Positions 37,330 to 47,106 are shown, counted from the first letter of the stretch. The stretch: DNA of 64,000 nucleotides from Neptunomonas phycophila (GCF_001922575.1 NZ_MRCI01000002.1:248001-312000); one strand, 5' to 3'. Notes: a model not told the origin generated them from the letters alone. A program made the numbers and translations.

Positions 37330-38136
37330 TTACTTGAACGGTTTTACGTAGTCTTCTGCGTATTCACTGGCCAACGAGTTAGCTTCAGCCATTTGCGAGT
37401 CTTTAAGCTTCATTAATAAGCGGCTCTCAATGGCTTTGGCTGTGCGGTTGCCAAGCTCTGATGCATTATGCATCCAGGCGTAGGCAATAATATCTTGTTC
37501 GTGGCTAGTGTCTGAACCATAGCCATTTGAATATAGAGTACCTAGGTAGAACATAGAATCAGTATGGCCTTGGCGTGCGGCAATACGATACCAGCGTTCG
37601 GCTTCCTCAAAGTTTTGTTCTACGCCTGTACCAAAGTTATAACTGCGGCCTAAGTTGTGTTGCGCAACAATTAGGCCTTGCTCAGCGGCTTTTTTATACA
37701 ATTCAAATGCTTTTACGCCATCGCGTTTAGCGCCATATCCAAATTCATACATCTCACCGGCTCTGTTTTGAGCTGACGGATTTCCCGCTTCCAGTTGCGG
37801 CGCTAAGCCTGCTAATTCGATGCGGTAGGCTTTGTTTTTGAGTGCGCGCAAACTATTAACACTACCTATATGACCCACACGAGCACCGCGGTCGTATAGC
37901 TTTTCGGCTAAAGCGATATCTTGATCTACACCCCAGCCGTTTTCGTAAAGCTGGCCCATCAGGTTAAGTGCATCGGTGTTGCCTTCTTTAACAAGTGGCT
38001 GTAACTCGCTAATAGCGGTTGCGTAATCACGCGATTCGATGGCTTTTTCAGCCGTAGAAATATCGGCAGCCATACTTGAAATGGACTGTAATCCCATCAC
38101 TAGGCCTAAAATGCCTAATAACACCTTTCTGTTCAT
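37330..38136 (-). CDS. Sel1-repeat (TPR-like) exported protein
   Basis: This 268-residue protein has a cleavable signal peptide (about 1-24, cleaved after SSMA). It then carries several Sel1 repeats of about 36 residues, with phrases such as ALNLMGQLYENGWGVDQD, AEMYEFGYGAKRD, HNLGRSYNFGTGVEQN and FYLGTLYSNGYGSD. Such alpha-solenoids mediate protein contacts in the periplasm. I chose the ATG at 38136; a longer frame adds 17 unlikely residues. The partner is unknown. A hairpin lies about 70 bases upstream. Confidence 0.9.
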   Translation of the reverse strand: MNRKVLLGILGLVMGLQSISSMAADISTAEKAIESRDYATAISELQPLVKEGNTDALNLMGQLYENGWGVDQDIALAEKLYDRGARVGHIGSVNSLRALKNKAYRIELAGLAPQLEAGNPSAQNRAGEMYEFGYGAKRDGVKAFELYKKAAEQGLIVAQHNLGRSYNFGTGVEQNFEEAERWYRIAARQGHTDSMFYLGTLYSNGYGSDTSHEQDIIAYAWMHNASELGNRTAKAIESRLLMKLKDSQMAEANSLASEYAEDYVKPFK

Positions 38137-38206
38137 GTCAGGTTCTACCTTACAATTTGTCTGGGTATAAAGAGCGTCAGTATACATAAGCTACTTTATG
38201 GTAGAA

Positions 38207-38240
38207 ATGACACCTTAGTGAGTGGCTACCAAGGTGTCAT
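38207..38240. terminator. 10-bp perfect hairpin downstream of gloA
   Basis: ATGACACCTT (38207-38216) pairs with AAGGTGTCAT (38231-38240) around a 14-base loop. It lies 93 bases past the gloA stop and 71 upstream of the Sel1 gene start. On the minus strand it is followed by TTCTACC, a poor U tract. It may terminate gloA or act in the Sel1-gene leader. Confidence 0.5.
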
Positions 38241-38332
38241 TAATTAGATCGTGCTAATATATAGAAATGGTTCTAAAAAGCCATCTCGTTTTTGTATTAC
38301 TAGCCGGAATATTGATGTCGATTAATCTTTTC

Positions 38333-38731
38333 TTAATCTTTTCGCTGCGGGCTTAGTAGCTCAATCATGTATCCGTCAGGGTCTTTAACGAATGCGAGGA
38401 TTGTACCTGAGCTGCTATTTTTCATTGGACCGGCTTCTCGGACCACATCACCACCGCGGGCTTTTATGGCATCGCATGCTTGGTAAACATCATCCACTTC
38501 AATAGCGATGTGTCCGTAAGCGTTACCAAGGTCGTAGTTGTCGGTATCCCAGTTGTGAGTGAGCTCTAAGGCAGCTTCTTGTGATTCGGGACCAAAGCTA
38601 ACAAAGGCCAAAGTAAAGCGCCCTTCTGGGTAATCGTTTTTTCGTAGCAGTGTCATGCCCAGCACTTCTGTGTAGAAAGCGATGGACTTCTCCAGATCAG
38701 TCACGCGAAGCATGGTGTGAAGTATGCGCAT
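38333..38731 (-). CDS. gloA: Lactoylglutathione lyase (glyoxalase I)
   Basis: This 132-residue protein matches E. coli GloA (135), which converts the glutathione-methylglyoxal hemithioacetal to S-lactoylglutathione. Metal ligands are visible: His5 in RILHTML, Glu in ALELTHNW, His in GHIAIEV, and the C-terminal Glu in YMIELL. AGGA lies 8 bases before the ATG. It is divergent from the phasin gene, and its transcript may end at the hairpin at 38207-38240. Confidence 0.96.
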   Translation of the reverse strand: MRILHTMLRVTDLEKSIAFYTEVLGMTLLRKNDYPEGRFTLAFVSFGPESQEAALELTHNWDTDNYDLGNAYGHIAIEVDDVYQACDAIKARGGDVVREAGPMKNSSSGTILAFVKDPDGYMIELLSPQRKD

Positions 38732-38851
38732 TATTGGTTCCTGTCAATAAATTGTTATAAAGGGCTATACATGTTTGCTGAAAACTCAATAGCGTGCTTA
38801 AGTATAACCAAGTACACGTTAAAGATGTGCACAAGAGGGAGTAACAACACT

Positions 38852-39178
38852 ATGTTTCAGGATATGAGTAAAAAAATGACCGAATCAATGGGGCCGTTCA
38901 AAGCATTAATTGATGTGCAAACCAAGATGTTAGAAGAGCTAACGCGACATCAAATGGATTGTACGAACTCATGTATAGAAGCGACCATTCAGCAAACCAA
39001 AGAGCTAACTAAGTGCCAAACGCCGAGCGACTTAGTCACCTTGCAGCAGGCCTATGCAAAGGAACTAGAGGAAACTCTAAATAGCGCCAGCGCCCATAAT
39101 ATGAAAGCCTTACAAGAAGCGCGTGAAGAAATCGAAAAAATCACAGCTGAAGGTTTTAATGGATTTATGCCAAAGTAA
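38852..39178 (+). CDS. Phasin-family protein
   Basis: This 108-residue helical, coiled-coil-rich protein (FKALIDVQTKMLEELTRHQ, ATIQQTKELTKCQTPSDLVTLQQ) has a short start MFQDMSKKM. The pattern fits the phasin family (PF09361), which coats polyhydroxyalkanoate granules, although no PHA synthase is in the window. GAGGGAG lies about 12 bases before the ATG, and a good terminator follows. The assignment rests on helical composition and a family-like core, so it is moderate. Confidence 0.78.
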   Translation: MFQDMSKKMTESMGPFKALIDVQTKMLEELTRHQMDCTNSCIEATIQQTKELTKCQTPSDLVTLQQAYAKELEETLNSASAHNMKALQEAREEIEKITAEGFNGFMPK

Positions 39179-39204
39179 CTCATGGTTCATACGACCCATT
39201 CAAT

Positions 39205-39234
39205 AAAAAAGCAGTTTCTTAAGCTGCTTTTTTT
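39205..39234 (+). terminator. Rho-independent terminator after the phasin gene
   Basis: AAAAAAGCAG / CTGCTTTTTTT stem and tracts lie about 30 bases past the stop. The GC core is short but the U tract is strong. Confidence 0.8.
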
Positions 39235-39458
39235 GTGTCTATAATAGGTCTAATTGTCATGTTAATTACGTTAATGACAGGAACCTTGTAAAAGGAAATT
39301 AGTCATATTATTAATGTAGGTTTTCTTGTTGTGTTGCGAGCACGGCAAGAAAAATAAAAAACTGATCCACTATGATCGCTTCGCCATTGTTGGCTTACAG
39401 ATGAGCTAACTCTGAAAAGAGAGCGACATTTTTATTAACGACATAAAGGAAGACCGTG

Positions 39459-39908
39459 ATGATGAAAAAGCCGCTACTAACTGCTGCAGCCGCCTTGTTG
39501 CTGAGCACGACGACGCTTTCATTTGCAGATGATGTTGAGGACGCAATTGAGTACCGTCAAAGTATCTTTAAAGCGATCAAATACCACTTTGGCCCGATGG
39601 CCGGCATGATTCGTGGCAAAATTGATTACGATCCCGCCGCTTTTACACTGCATGCCGAGCGAGTCGCTGAATTGGCTAAGATGCCGGGTGATGGTTTTAT
39701 CCCAGGTTCGGATAAAGGTGACACAGAAGCTAAAGCTTCTATTTGGGATAATAAAGGCGAGTTTGATGAGCATTTGGCTGCATTGGCTGAAAATACATCG
39801 GCTTTATTAGACGTCTCTAAAACGGGGGATTTAGATCAGATCAAACCCGCTTTTGGTGAAGTAGGTAAGACCTGCAAAGGTTGCCATGACGAATTCCGAG
39901 AAGAGTAA
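39459..39908 (+). CDS. Cytochrome c'-type haem protein
   Basis: This 149-residue exported protein has a signal peptide (about 1-23, cleaved after LSFA), then a four-helix bundle, and the haem motif CKGCH very near the C terminus, as in cytochrome c'. These periplasmic proteins bind NO or CO or transfer electrons. GGAAGA precedes tandem ATGs at 39459 and 39462; a GTG at 39456 is less likely. It converges on cytochrome b561 across a terminator. The two are often linked functionally, here without an operon. Confidence 0.93.
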   Translation: MMKKPLLTAAAALLLSTTTLSFADDVEDAIEYRQSIFKAIKYHFGPMAGMIRGKIDYDPAAFTLHAERVAELAKMPGDGFIPGSDKGDTEAKASIWDNKGEFDEHLAALAENTSALLDVSKTGDLDQIKPAFGEVGKTCKGCHDEFREE

Positions 39909-39936
39909 GCCCATTACGGTGCTACTAACCTCACAA

Positions 39937-39963
39937 AAAAAACGGGCTTTAGCCCGTTTTTTT
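39937..39963. terminator. Bidirectional rho-independent terminator
   Basis: AACGGGCT / AGCCCGTT stem with a 2-base loop is flanked by an A run and a T run. It serves cytochrome c' (plus) and cytochrome b561 (minus). Confidence 0.92.
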
Positions 39964-39988
39964 ATAAACATAATATAATTAAAAGCAC

Positions 39989-40747
39989 TTAGCCTAATTG
40001 CAGCAGACTATATATAGCCGCAAACGCGATGATGGCCGTAATACTAATCCGAATAAATGGCTCTTTAATCGAAATGGCATGGGGGTCATGCGTGACTTTG
40101 TTGCCTGTGAACATGGCTTTGATCAACTTGTCTCGTTTAAAAACTGCATGAATTAACACAGCAAATACGTGCGCGCCAATACACGCTAAAAGTATATTAA
40201 AGTTAAGTTTGTGGATCCTAGTTAGAATGTCTGCAATGTCGCTTGGAATGAGAGCATACAAAGGGCCTTCAGTAAAAATATCGTCCGTCGCAAAAAGCCC
40301 CGTTGACGCTTGAATCAAGACTAGCAGCAATAAGATAAATACCATCCATGAACCTAGCGGGTTATGGCTCAGGTAGTGCTTTTCTCGTCCTACTAAAAAA
40401 AGCGCAGCGTATTTCATTGTCACAAAAGGGCCGGTTAAAAATGCCCCAAAGCGTGCATATTTACTACCAATAAAGCCCCAGATGACACGGTAGGTCACTA
40501 AGCCCAGCATTAGATAGCCAACGTACATATGCCACGTCATGATATTGCCGCCAGTTTCACCCGAATACCACAAAAAGCCTATACCGAGCACTAACGTCCA
40601 GTGCAGTAAACGCACAGAAATATCCCACACCTTTATGGTGCGTTCTGGTTGAGGTTTGGAGGATGTCTCTGTGTCGGCCACAGTTTTTTTAGTGCGCACC
40701 TCTGCGGTTAAAGGTGCGGTTTGTGGTTCTTGCGAGTTATTTGTCAT
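39989..40747 (-). CDS. Cytochrome b561-type membrane protein
   Basis: This 252-residue protein has a disordered N-terminal 40 residues, then a di-haem cytochrome b561 core with helices at about 55-75, 80-105, 130-160 and 180-205. Candidate haem histidines are in VRLLHWTL, MTWHMYVGY, TRIHKLNF and CIGAHVFAVLIHAV. An extra C-terminal helix follows. It likely moves electrons between quinone and periplasmic cytochrome c. I chose the ATG at 40747 with GGAGTG upstream; the frame extends 8 codons further. Confidence 0.92.
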   Translation of the reverse strand: MTNNSQEPQTAPLTAEVRTKKTVADTETSSKPQPERTIKVWDISVRLLHWTLVLGIGFLWYSGETGGNIMTWHMYVGYLMLGLVTYRVIWGFIGSKYARFGAFLTGPFVTMKYAALFLVGREKHYLSHNPLGSWMVFILLLLVLIQASTGLFATDDIFTEGPLYALIPSDIADILTRIHKLNFNILLACIGAHVFAVLIHAVFKRDKLIKAMFTGNKVTHDPHAISIKEPFIRISITAIIAFAAIYSLLQLG

Positions 40748-41059
40748 GTTAGCGGCACTCCGTTGTCTCATGAACGGCTATAATTGAGCCCCATTGTAGT
40801 TCGTTGTTAAAATAATAACGCTAACCTAGGGGGTTTTAGGGCATAAGATACTGTAAACGGCTGCTAGTGCAAGTGGCTGTGTCTTTTGCTCTTCATTCGT
40901 TTGATGTCGCGCGTTAGTTGGTCAAATATTGGCAGCTATCGGGTTAATTAGGGGTTAATTTTAAGGACAAGTGCGGATTCTTTTCACAATGATTTAAAGC
41001 CGCGCTCGGATCGGTTAAAATATGTGCCCTTTTGAATTCGGCGAGTGTTGAGCAGAGCA
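40748..41059. other. Intergenic region between cytochrome b561 and prfB
   Basis: It holds the divergent promoters of the two genes. A possible prfB promoter is TTTAAA (40993-40998) spaced 17 from TAAAAT (41016-41021), but it is weak. I see nothing else. Confidence 0.35.
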
Positions 41060-42154
41060 ATGGAAGTCAATCCAATTATCCAAAACCTTAAAGATATCGG
41101 TGAGCGCACCCAAGCGTTGTACACCTATCTGGACTATCCAGGCAAAAAAGAGCGTCTGGAAGAGGTTGAGCGTGAGCTAGAAGATCCAACGGTGTGGAAT
41201 GATCCAGATAATGCTCAAAAATTGGGTAAAGAACGCTCAGCACTAGAACTCGTGGTTAAAACCCTTGATGAGCTAAAAACAGGTGCCGTCGATACACGAG
41301 AGCTATTGGATATGGCTGTTGAAGAAAACGACGAAGACACTGTTGAAGAAGTCGAAGCCGAAGTTGACGCGCTCATGGCAAAGTTAACAACGCTTGAGTT
41401 TCGTCGGATGTTCTCCGGCGAAAATGATCAGAATAATGCGTTTTTGGACATACAGTCTGGTTCAGGCGGTACAGAAGCCCAGGATTGGGCCAATATGGTA
41501 TTACGCATGTTTTTGCGCTGGGGCGAAGATAAAGGCTTTAAAACAGAGCTTATTGAAGTCTCTGATGGTGAAGTGGCCGGTATCAAGTCGGCGACAATCA
41601 GCTTCCAGGGTGAGTATGCATTTGGCTGGCTACGCACTGAAACAGGGGTTCACCGTCTAGTGCGTAAATCACCTTTTGACTCGGGTGGCCGCCGCCATAC
41701 CTCGTTCTGTTCTGTTTTTGTGTCGCCGGAAATCGACGATAACGTTGATATTGATATCAACCCAGCCGATTTGCGTATTGATGTATATCGAGCCTCGGGT
41801 GCGGGTGGTCAGCACGTAAACCGAACAGAATCTGCTGTGCGTATTACCCATGCGCCTTCTGGCATCGTCGTACAGAGTCAGAGCCAGCGCTCGCAGCACC
41901 AAAACAAAGACACCTGTATGAAACAATTGCGTGCCAAGCTTTACGAAATGGAAATGCTTAAACGCAGTGCAGCCGCACAAGAATTGGAAGACTCTAAAGC
42001 TGATATAGGATGGGGCAGCCAAATCCGTTCTTATGTGTTAGATGACCAACGTATTAAAGATTTACGTACCGGTGTGCAAACTTCTAACTGCGATAAAGTG
42101 CTAGATGGCGATTTAGACCAGTTTATAGAAGCAAGTTTGAAAGCCGGACTTTAA
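41060..42154 (+). CDS. prfB: Peptide chain release factor 2
   Basis: This 364-residue release factor (E. coli 365) has the RF2 tripeptide SPF in [10 protein letters not shown] and the catalytic GGQ in SGAGGQHVN, and recognises UAA/UGA. The N terminus [20 protein letters not shown] aligns with E. coli MFEINPV. At the place where E. coli has the CUUUGAC frameshift site, this gene reads CTG GAC in one frame, so no frameshift is needed. The ATG at 41060 is chosen over a GTG at 41045. It precedes lysS, the classic pair. Confidence 0.97.
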   Translation: MEVNPIIQNLKDIGERTQALYTYLDYPGKKERLEEVERELEDPTVWNDPDNAQKLGKERSALELVVKTLDELKTGAVDTRELLDMAVEENDEDTVEEVEAEVDALMAKLTTLEFRRMFSGENDQNNAFLDIQSGSGGTEAQDWANMVLRMFLRWGEDKGFKTELIEVSDGEVAGIKSATISFQGEYAFGWLRTETGVHRLVRKSPFDSGGRRHTSFCSVFVSPEIDDNVDIDINPADLRIDVYRASGAGGQHVNRTESAVRITHAPSGIVVQSQSQRSQHQNKDTCMKQLRAKLYEMEMLKRSAAAQELEDSKADIGWGSQIRSYVLDDQRIKDLRTGVQTSNCDKVLDGDLDQFIEASLKAGL

Positions 42155-42258
42155 ATACCAACGAAAGCGCTTAGCGCTCATGGCTCGTATAAGGGCTCTG
42201 GTTGCAGAGTGGTTCCTTAGCGGCGCTGATACTTTGAATAATGAAAGGTTCTTAATTG

Positions 42259-43737
42259 ATGTCTGATAACACTCAGAAACAAGATGAAAATCGCTTGATA
42301 GCAGAGCGCCGCGAAAAACTTAACGCGTTGCGCGAAGCGGGTAATGCATTCCCTAACCAGTTTCGTCGTGATAGTTACGCACAAGATTTGCAAGACCAAT
42401 ATGGCGACAAGACAAAGGAAGAGTTAGCCGAGGCGGGCATCAAGGTCAGTGTAGCGGGTCGGATCATGTTGAACCGCGGTGCCTTTATGGTATTGCAAGA
42501 TATGACGGGTCGTATTCAGCTGTATGTCAATAAAGAGTCTCGTCCTTTCGCGAAAAGCTTGGACCTAGGCGATATCGTTGGCGTGACTGGCGTATTACAT
42601 AAATCAGGTAAGGGTGACCTGTACGTTGATTTAGGTGAGTATCAACTGCTCACTAAAAACTTACGCCCATTGCCAGAAAAGCACAAAGGCTTAACTGATA
42701 CAGAGCAGCGCTACCGTCAGCGTTATGTTGATTTGATCACCAATGACGATTCTCGCCGAGTGTTTGAAATACGTTCAAAAATGGTAGCCGGTATCCGTAG
42801 TTATTTGGCTGATCGCCGCTTTGTTGAAGCCGAAACGCCAATGTTACAGGTGATTCCAGGTGGTGCTACCGCGCGTCCATTCGTTACGCACCATAATGCA
42901 TTAGACATGGATATGTACTTGCGTATAGCGCCTGAGCTTTATTTGAAACGTTTGGTCGTTGGTGGTTTTGAGCGTGTTTTTGAGATTAACCGTAACTTCC
43001 GAAATGAAGGTTTGTCGACGCGTCATAATCCAGAATTCACAATGCTTGAGTTTTACCAAGCCTATGCGGATTACAAAGATTTAATGGACCTAACCGAAGA
43101 CATGCTGCGTACATTGGCGATTGATGTGTTGGGCTCAACGACGCTTACCTACCAAGGTAGCGAATTCGATTTAGGTCAGCCGTTTGCTCGTATTAGCGTG
43201 TACGACTCAATCTTGAAATACAACCCGGAGCTAAAACCTGCTGACCTAGATACACTAGACGCCGCACGCGCGACAGCCGAGAAGCTTGGTATCCACATTA
43301 AAGATAGTTTTGGGCTTGGTAAGGTTCAAATTGAAATCTTTGAAGAAACCGTTGAACATTTGTTACAACAGCCAACATTTATTACTGAGTACCCAGCGGA
43401 AGTGTCTCCATTGGCGCGTCGAAATGACGATAATGATTTTATTACGGATCGTTTCGAGTTCTTCATGGGTGGTCGAGAAGTCGCAAACGGTTTCTCGGAG
43501 TTAAACGATTCTGAAGACCAAGCTGAGCGCTTCCGTCAGCAAGTCCTTGATAAGGATGCCGGTGATGATGAGGCGATGCACTATGATGCAGACTACATCA
43601 ACGCACTTGAATACGGTTTGCCACCTACGGCAGGCGAAGGTATTGGCATAGATCGACTGGTCATGTTCTTTGCAGACTGCGATTCAATCCGTGATGTTTT
43701 GTTGTTCCCAGCTATGCGCCCTCTAGCAGCAAAATAA
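42259..43737 (+). CDS. lysS: Lysyl-tRNA synthetase (class II)
   Basis: This 492-residue class II synthetase charges tRNA-Lys. It has an N-terminal OB-fold anticodon domain ([20 protein letters not shown]). Motif 1 lies around [16 protein letters not shown], motif 2 is [20 protein letters not shown], and motif 3 is [19 protein letters not shown] lies about 11 bases before the ATG. It follows prfB by 104 bases, likely co-transcribed, and ends at a strong terminator. Confidence 0.98.
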   Translation: MSDNTQKQDENRLIAERREKLNALREAGNAFPNQFRRDSYAQDLQDQYGDKTKEELAEAGIKVSVAGRIMLNRGAFMVLQDMTGRIQLYVNKESRPFAKSLDLGDIVGVTGVLHKSGKGDLYVDLGEYQLLTKNLRPLPEKHKGLTDTEQRYRQRYVDLITNDDSRRVFEIRSKMVAGIRSYLADRRFVEAETPMLQVIPGGATARPFVTHHNALDMDMYLRIAPELYLKRLVVGGFERVFEINRNFRNEGLSTRHNPEFTMLEFYQAYADYKDLMDLTEDMLRTLAIDVLGSTTLTYQGSEFDLGQPFARISVYDSILKYNPELKPADLDTLDAARATAEKLGIHIKDSFGLGKVQIEIFEETVEHLLQQPTFITEYPAEVSPLARRNDDNDFITDRFEFFMGGREVANGFSELNDSEDQAERFRQQVLDKDAGDDEAMHYDADYINALEYGLPPTAGEGIGIDRLVMFFADCDSIRDVLLFPAMRPLAAK

Positions 43738-43763
43738 CCCAGATTCAGTTTGCTACATGCGTT

Positions 43764-43792
43764 AAAAAAGCCGCTCTTAGAGCGGCTTTTTT
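43764..43792. terminator. Bidirectional rho-independent terminator
   Basis: AAAAAAGCCGCTCT / AGAGCGGCTTTTTT with a 1-base centre, strongly GC in the core, serves lysS and the convergent MFS gene. Confidence 0.93.
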
Positions 43793-43844
43793 GTAGGTGA
43801 ACAAGCGTCTTCTGATGGGCAGCCAATTGGCGTGCCTCGATCTG

Positions 43845-45743
43845 CTAGGTAGGCTTGTCGGCTGTTGTTTTATCCGTCAGGTCGTTAACTTCATAATCGT
43901 CCGGACGATCATTAATATCCATTGATATATTGTCATCCAAATTATCTGAATCGTGCAAAATATCCACAACGTCAGAAGCCATTTCAGGTACTGTTTCCAC
44001 GACGGCAGCCGCAATATCGTACGCTTGCTCTGGATGATTTTCGGCAAAGTGCGTTACCAGCTCCGTTGCTGACTCATGATATGCTTCTAAATCGGCAGGG
44101 CGCATGTCAGAGGTGTCTACAGCCAAGCTTTCTTCCTGTGTTTCGGTATTATCCGGCTCGGTCGCAGGAGCTGGGTTACTCGGGATGTGGTTGATAATAG
44201 CCGTGACAATATCAGAAAGCTCATTTGGACGGTGCTCGCTTAGCCACTGGACCAGTTCAGTTGCTTGTTCTGGTGCGTTATCGGCCAGTGCCTCGGCAAT
44301 TTCTAAGCTAAGCCCCGGAGCGGCCCGGGTGATTGACGCAAATAAGCGCCCAACATCAATATCGTCAACCTGAGCCAGTGCGGTATAGAGTTCTGCTGCT
44401 TTCTCGGGTGAGCTCTGTGTTAATTCTTTCACCATACGAACCGCTGCTCCAGGGTTGCTTTCTGCAATAGTAATGGCAACTTGGGCTTCTAGGCTGTTAG
44501 GTGTTTCATCTTCTTGGTGTGGAATACGCGGGTCGAGATCATATAAACCGCTACCGATATCTGTGTGCATAACAAAGCCTTCTTGTTCGCTGATAGGTAG
44601 AGATGGGCGAGCGCGCATGCGGTAAACAACAAATAATAGTAGCGCTAATTCAAAGGTTGCTAAAAATCCAAAGAGGGCATCATTGCCCCAAATTTCCATC
44701 GCTTTTGAAGATGTAATAGGACCTATGATACTGCCTATGGCATAAATGCTTAACAAGCCTCCCATGGCCGCCGCCATGTCTGAGGTGCGCACCCTATCAA
44801 AAGTTTCTGAAATACTCATAGGATACAAACAGGAGAACACACCGGTTGAGATGCCTGTGAGTATCATCATTAGCGTAGTTAGGTTGTAATTAGCGGCGAA
44901 GGGGATGGCAATCGTCGTTAGGATATTGATAACCAATAGACCAAACAACAGAGTACGCCTGTCTAATCTGTCAGAGAGCATTCCAATTGGTAACTGAAGC
45001 AAAAAGGCGCCTAAAACAGCCGAAGCCATAAACACGGATAACATGAAGCCAGAAATACCGTAGCCGCCAGCAAAAACTGGAAGTAGGTTCATGATAGAGC
45101 CGTAAAGTACACCGCCAAAGCAGCATGTTACGGCACCTAACGGTGATATCTTTAAAATTTGTAATAAAGACATGCCGTGTGTTTCTTGCAACACAGGACC
45201 GCTGCGTCGGCTCATTGCTAGTGGAACAAGCCCCATAGTGAGCAGCATAGCCGCTATAGTAAATAGTGTTGAATTGTCAGCAGGGGCTATGTTGAGTAAA
45301 AACTGCCCGCAGAAAATAGCAGCCATGATGGTGATTTGGCTGGTAGCTAGCATCCGCCCGCGTGTCTTTTCAGTAGCCGCATGACTCAACCAGCCATCGA
45401 TGACGGCAAAAGAGCAGGCTATACAAAAGCCCATCAAGCCTCGCATGGCTCCCCAAACCCAAACATTCATCGTTAAACTGCAGGCTAAAATAGCAATAGC
45501 GCTAAGAGCAGCCGAAGCGGCGAAGACCCTAATGTAGCCGACTCGGGCGATTAAGCTTCTGCAGTAAAGGCCTCCTAAGAGCATGCCAACTGCATACATA
45601 GCTAGAACTAGACCTATAACATCCGTTTCAGTACCTTCTATACCCATGCGTACTGGTAATAAAATACCAATCAAGCCGAAGCCCAGCATAAGAATGAAGC
45701 AGCTTATGTATAAAGAAACCAAAGGAAGAAGGGTGAGTATCAC
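43845..45743 (-). CDS. MFS transporter with C-terminal helical repeat tail
   Basis: This 632-residue protein has a twelve-helix major facilitator core (about 1-390) similar to YcaD-type permeases (FGLIGILLPVRMG, DGWLSHAATEKTRGR, QLPIGMLSDRLDRR). After residue 395 comes a tail of about 220 residues with no membrane segments. Residues 426-596 carry about seven copies of a 15-16-residue helical unit with a P-E/G-x-A core (NPGAAV, SPEKAAEL, APGLSLEI, APEQATEL, RPNELSDI, HPEQAYDI, VPEMASDV). An acidic end follows. The start is GTG, with AAGGA 6 bases upstream. The substrate is unknown. Confidence 0.9.
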   Translation of the reverse strand: MILTLLPLVSLYISCFILMLGFGLIGILLPVRMGIEGTETDVIGLVLAMYAVGMLLGGLYCRSLIARVGYIRVFAASAALSAIAILACSLTMNVWVWGAMRGLMGFCIACSFAVIDGWLSHAATEKTRGRMLATSQITIMAAIFCGQFLLNIAPADNSTLFTIAAMLLTMGLVPLAMSRRSGPVLQETHGMSLLQILKISPLGAVTCCFGGVLYGSIMNLLPVFAGGYGISGFMLSVFMASAVLGAFLLQLPIGMLSDRLDRRTLLFGLLVINILTTIAIPFAANYNLTTLMMILTGISTGVFSCLYPMSISETFDRVRTSDMAAAMGGLLSIYAIGSIIGPITSSKAMEIWGNDALFGFLATFELALLLFVVYRMRARPSLPISEQEGFVMHTDIGSGLYDLDPRIPHQEDETPNSLEAQVAITIAESNPGAAVRMVKELTQSSPEKAAELYTALAQVDDIDVGRLFASITRAAPGLSLEIAEALADNAPEQATELVQWLSEHRPNELSDIVTAIINHIPSNPAPATEPDNTETQEESLAVDTSDMRPADLEAYHESATELVTHFAENHPEQAYDIAAAVVETVPEMASDVVDILHDSDNLDDNISMDINDRPDDYEVNDLTDKTTADKPT

Positions 45744-45924
45744 GGGAGTCCTTTAAATGTTCGTGTGAGAAAAGGTCAGACTAGGGATCTAGTACCTAAG
45801 TGTCAATCTATCACAGGCAAGTCAAGGAAAGGATGCGATAAAAACAATGTTCACGTTGAAAATTCAGGTATCATTTGAAGGCTAATAATCCTCCGCTAAC
45901 CCAATCGATAATAAGATAATTGTT

Positions 45925-46689
45925 ATGCCTCCAATAAAGAGAAACCCAAAACAAGCTAGCTTATTTTCAACGTTAGATGAAGGAGCGCCTCTGGCTCCTT
46001 TACCCGAGGATGTCAGTCTAGACTTGCCAGCAGGCTGGCAACCTGAGTTATCAAACGAGATTAGTGCACCTTATATGAAGCAATTGTTATCATATCTCGT
46101 GGAGCGCAGTCAGCATGCCGTTATTTATCCTGCAGCGCATGATTGGTTACACGCTCTTGAAATGACGCCTTTATCCGCTGTCAAAGTGGTGATGATTGGT
46201 CAAGATCCTTACCACCAGCCTAATCAGGCTCATGGTTTATGCTTTTCTGTAAAACCTGATATCAAGGTCCCGCCTTCCTTAGTTAATATCTATAAAGAGC
46301 TATCAACTGATCTAGGTATTGAACCAGCTGCTCACGGCTTTCTAGAATCATGGGCCAAACAAGGCGTGCTGATGATCAATAGTGTGTTAACGGTAGAAGA
46401 TTCGACACCCAATGCTCACAAAGATAAGGGCTGGGAGCGCTTTACCGATAAAATAATCGAGATAGTTAACCGTGAATGCATGAATGTTGTTTTTTTGTTG
46501 TGGGGGAGTTACGCGCAAAAGAAAGGGGCTTCGATAGATAGAAGTCGGCACTGCGTACTAGAAGCACCTCATCCTTCTCCATTGTCTGCGCACCGTGGAT
46601 TCTTTGGAAGTCGCCCTTTTAGTCAAGCGAATGCTTATCTAACCTCGCATTCGATAACCCCCATTCAATGGCAGCTGCCAGATTTGTAG
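45925..46689 (+). CDS. ung: Uracil-DNA glycosylase
   Basis: This 254-residue family-1 UDG removes uracil from DNA. The catalytic water-activating motif GQDPYH has its Asp near residue 94. The DNA-binding loop is HPSPLSAHRGF with the catalytic His, and LLWGSYAQKKG is also present. The E. coli enzyme has 229 residues; the extra N-terminal part (PPIKRNPKQASLFSTLDEG) includes QASLF at residues 10-14, a good match to the bacterial sliding-clamp motif QL[SD]LF. It stands alone, divergent from the MFS gene. Confidence 0.96.
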   Translation: MPPIKRNPKQASLFSTLDEGAPLAPLPEDVSLDLPAGWQPELSNEISAPYMKQLLSYLVERSQHAVIYPAAHDWLHALEMTPLSAVKVVMIGQDPYHQPNQAHGLCFSVKPDIKVPPSLVNIYKELSTDLGIEPAAHGFLESWAKQGVLMINSVLTVEDSTPNAHKDKGWERFTDKIIEIVNRECMNVVFLLWGSYAQKKGASIDRSRHCVLEAPHPSPLSAHRGFFGSRPFSQANAYLTSHSITPIQWQLPDL

Positions 46690-46725
46690 AGCAGTTAGGT
46701 TGATTTAACTGTGCCGGATTAATGT

Positions 46726-47106
46726 TTATTGTTTATCTGAAATGTGGCAGCTATTTTCTGAACAACGTCGTTTATAGCGCCGCTTAGCAAAGCATAAATA
46801 CAGTCGGTTAAGTAAGGGAGTTATTCTTAAAAAATAGACTAGGCTCGCTAAGTGTCGGTAATAGGGCAGCTTTTTCCAAATACATATAAAAGCGGGCACC
46901 CCCTGTAACTGTTTGCCGTCTTCTGAAATAGCGTGGATAATTTGCATGGCCTGAGAGTATTCAATGCCGTATTGTTGCAAAGTTGCGGATGACTGGTGAA
47001 TATCATCCCACTGTATGCGGTTTGCTTTATCTAGCTTACGGTAATGCGCGATCTCTTTCCTGCATAGCGGGCATCCTCCGTCGTAAAATAAAATCGGTTT
47101 ATTCAT
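46726..47106 (-). CDS. DCC-family thiol-disulfide oxidoreductase-like protein (DUF393)
   Basis: This 126-residue protein starts ILFYDGGCPLCRKEI, with the family DGxCPLC motif (CPLC redox pair) and a second conserved region HRxxHA-like (AMQIIHAISEDGKQLQGV). It resembles the predicted redox DCC family. The ATG lies 8 bases inside the upstream gene, so the two are coupled. Targets are unknown. Confidence 0.87.
   Translation of the reverse strand: MNKPILFYDGGCPLCRKEIAHYRKLDKANRIQWDDIHQSSATLQQYGIEYSQAMQIIHAISEDGKQLQGVPAFICIWKKLPYYRHLASLVYFLRITPLLNRLYLCFAKRRYKRRCSENSCHISDKQ

Noticed and set aside
42155-42258. Gap between prfB and lysS checked for a tRNA or small RNA
   Set aside because: No cloverleaf or conserved TTCGANNC-type box could be found.
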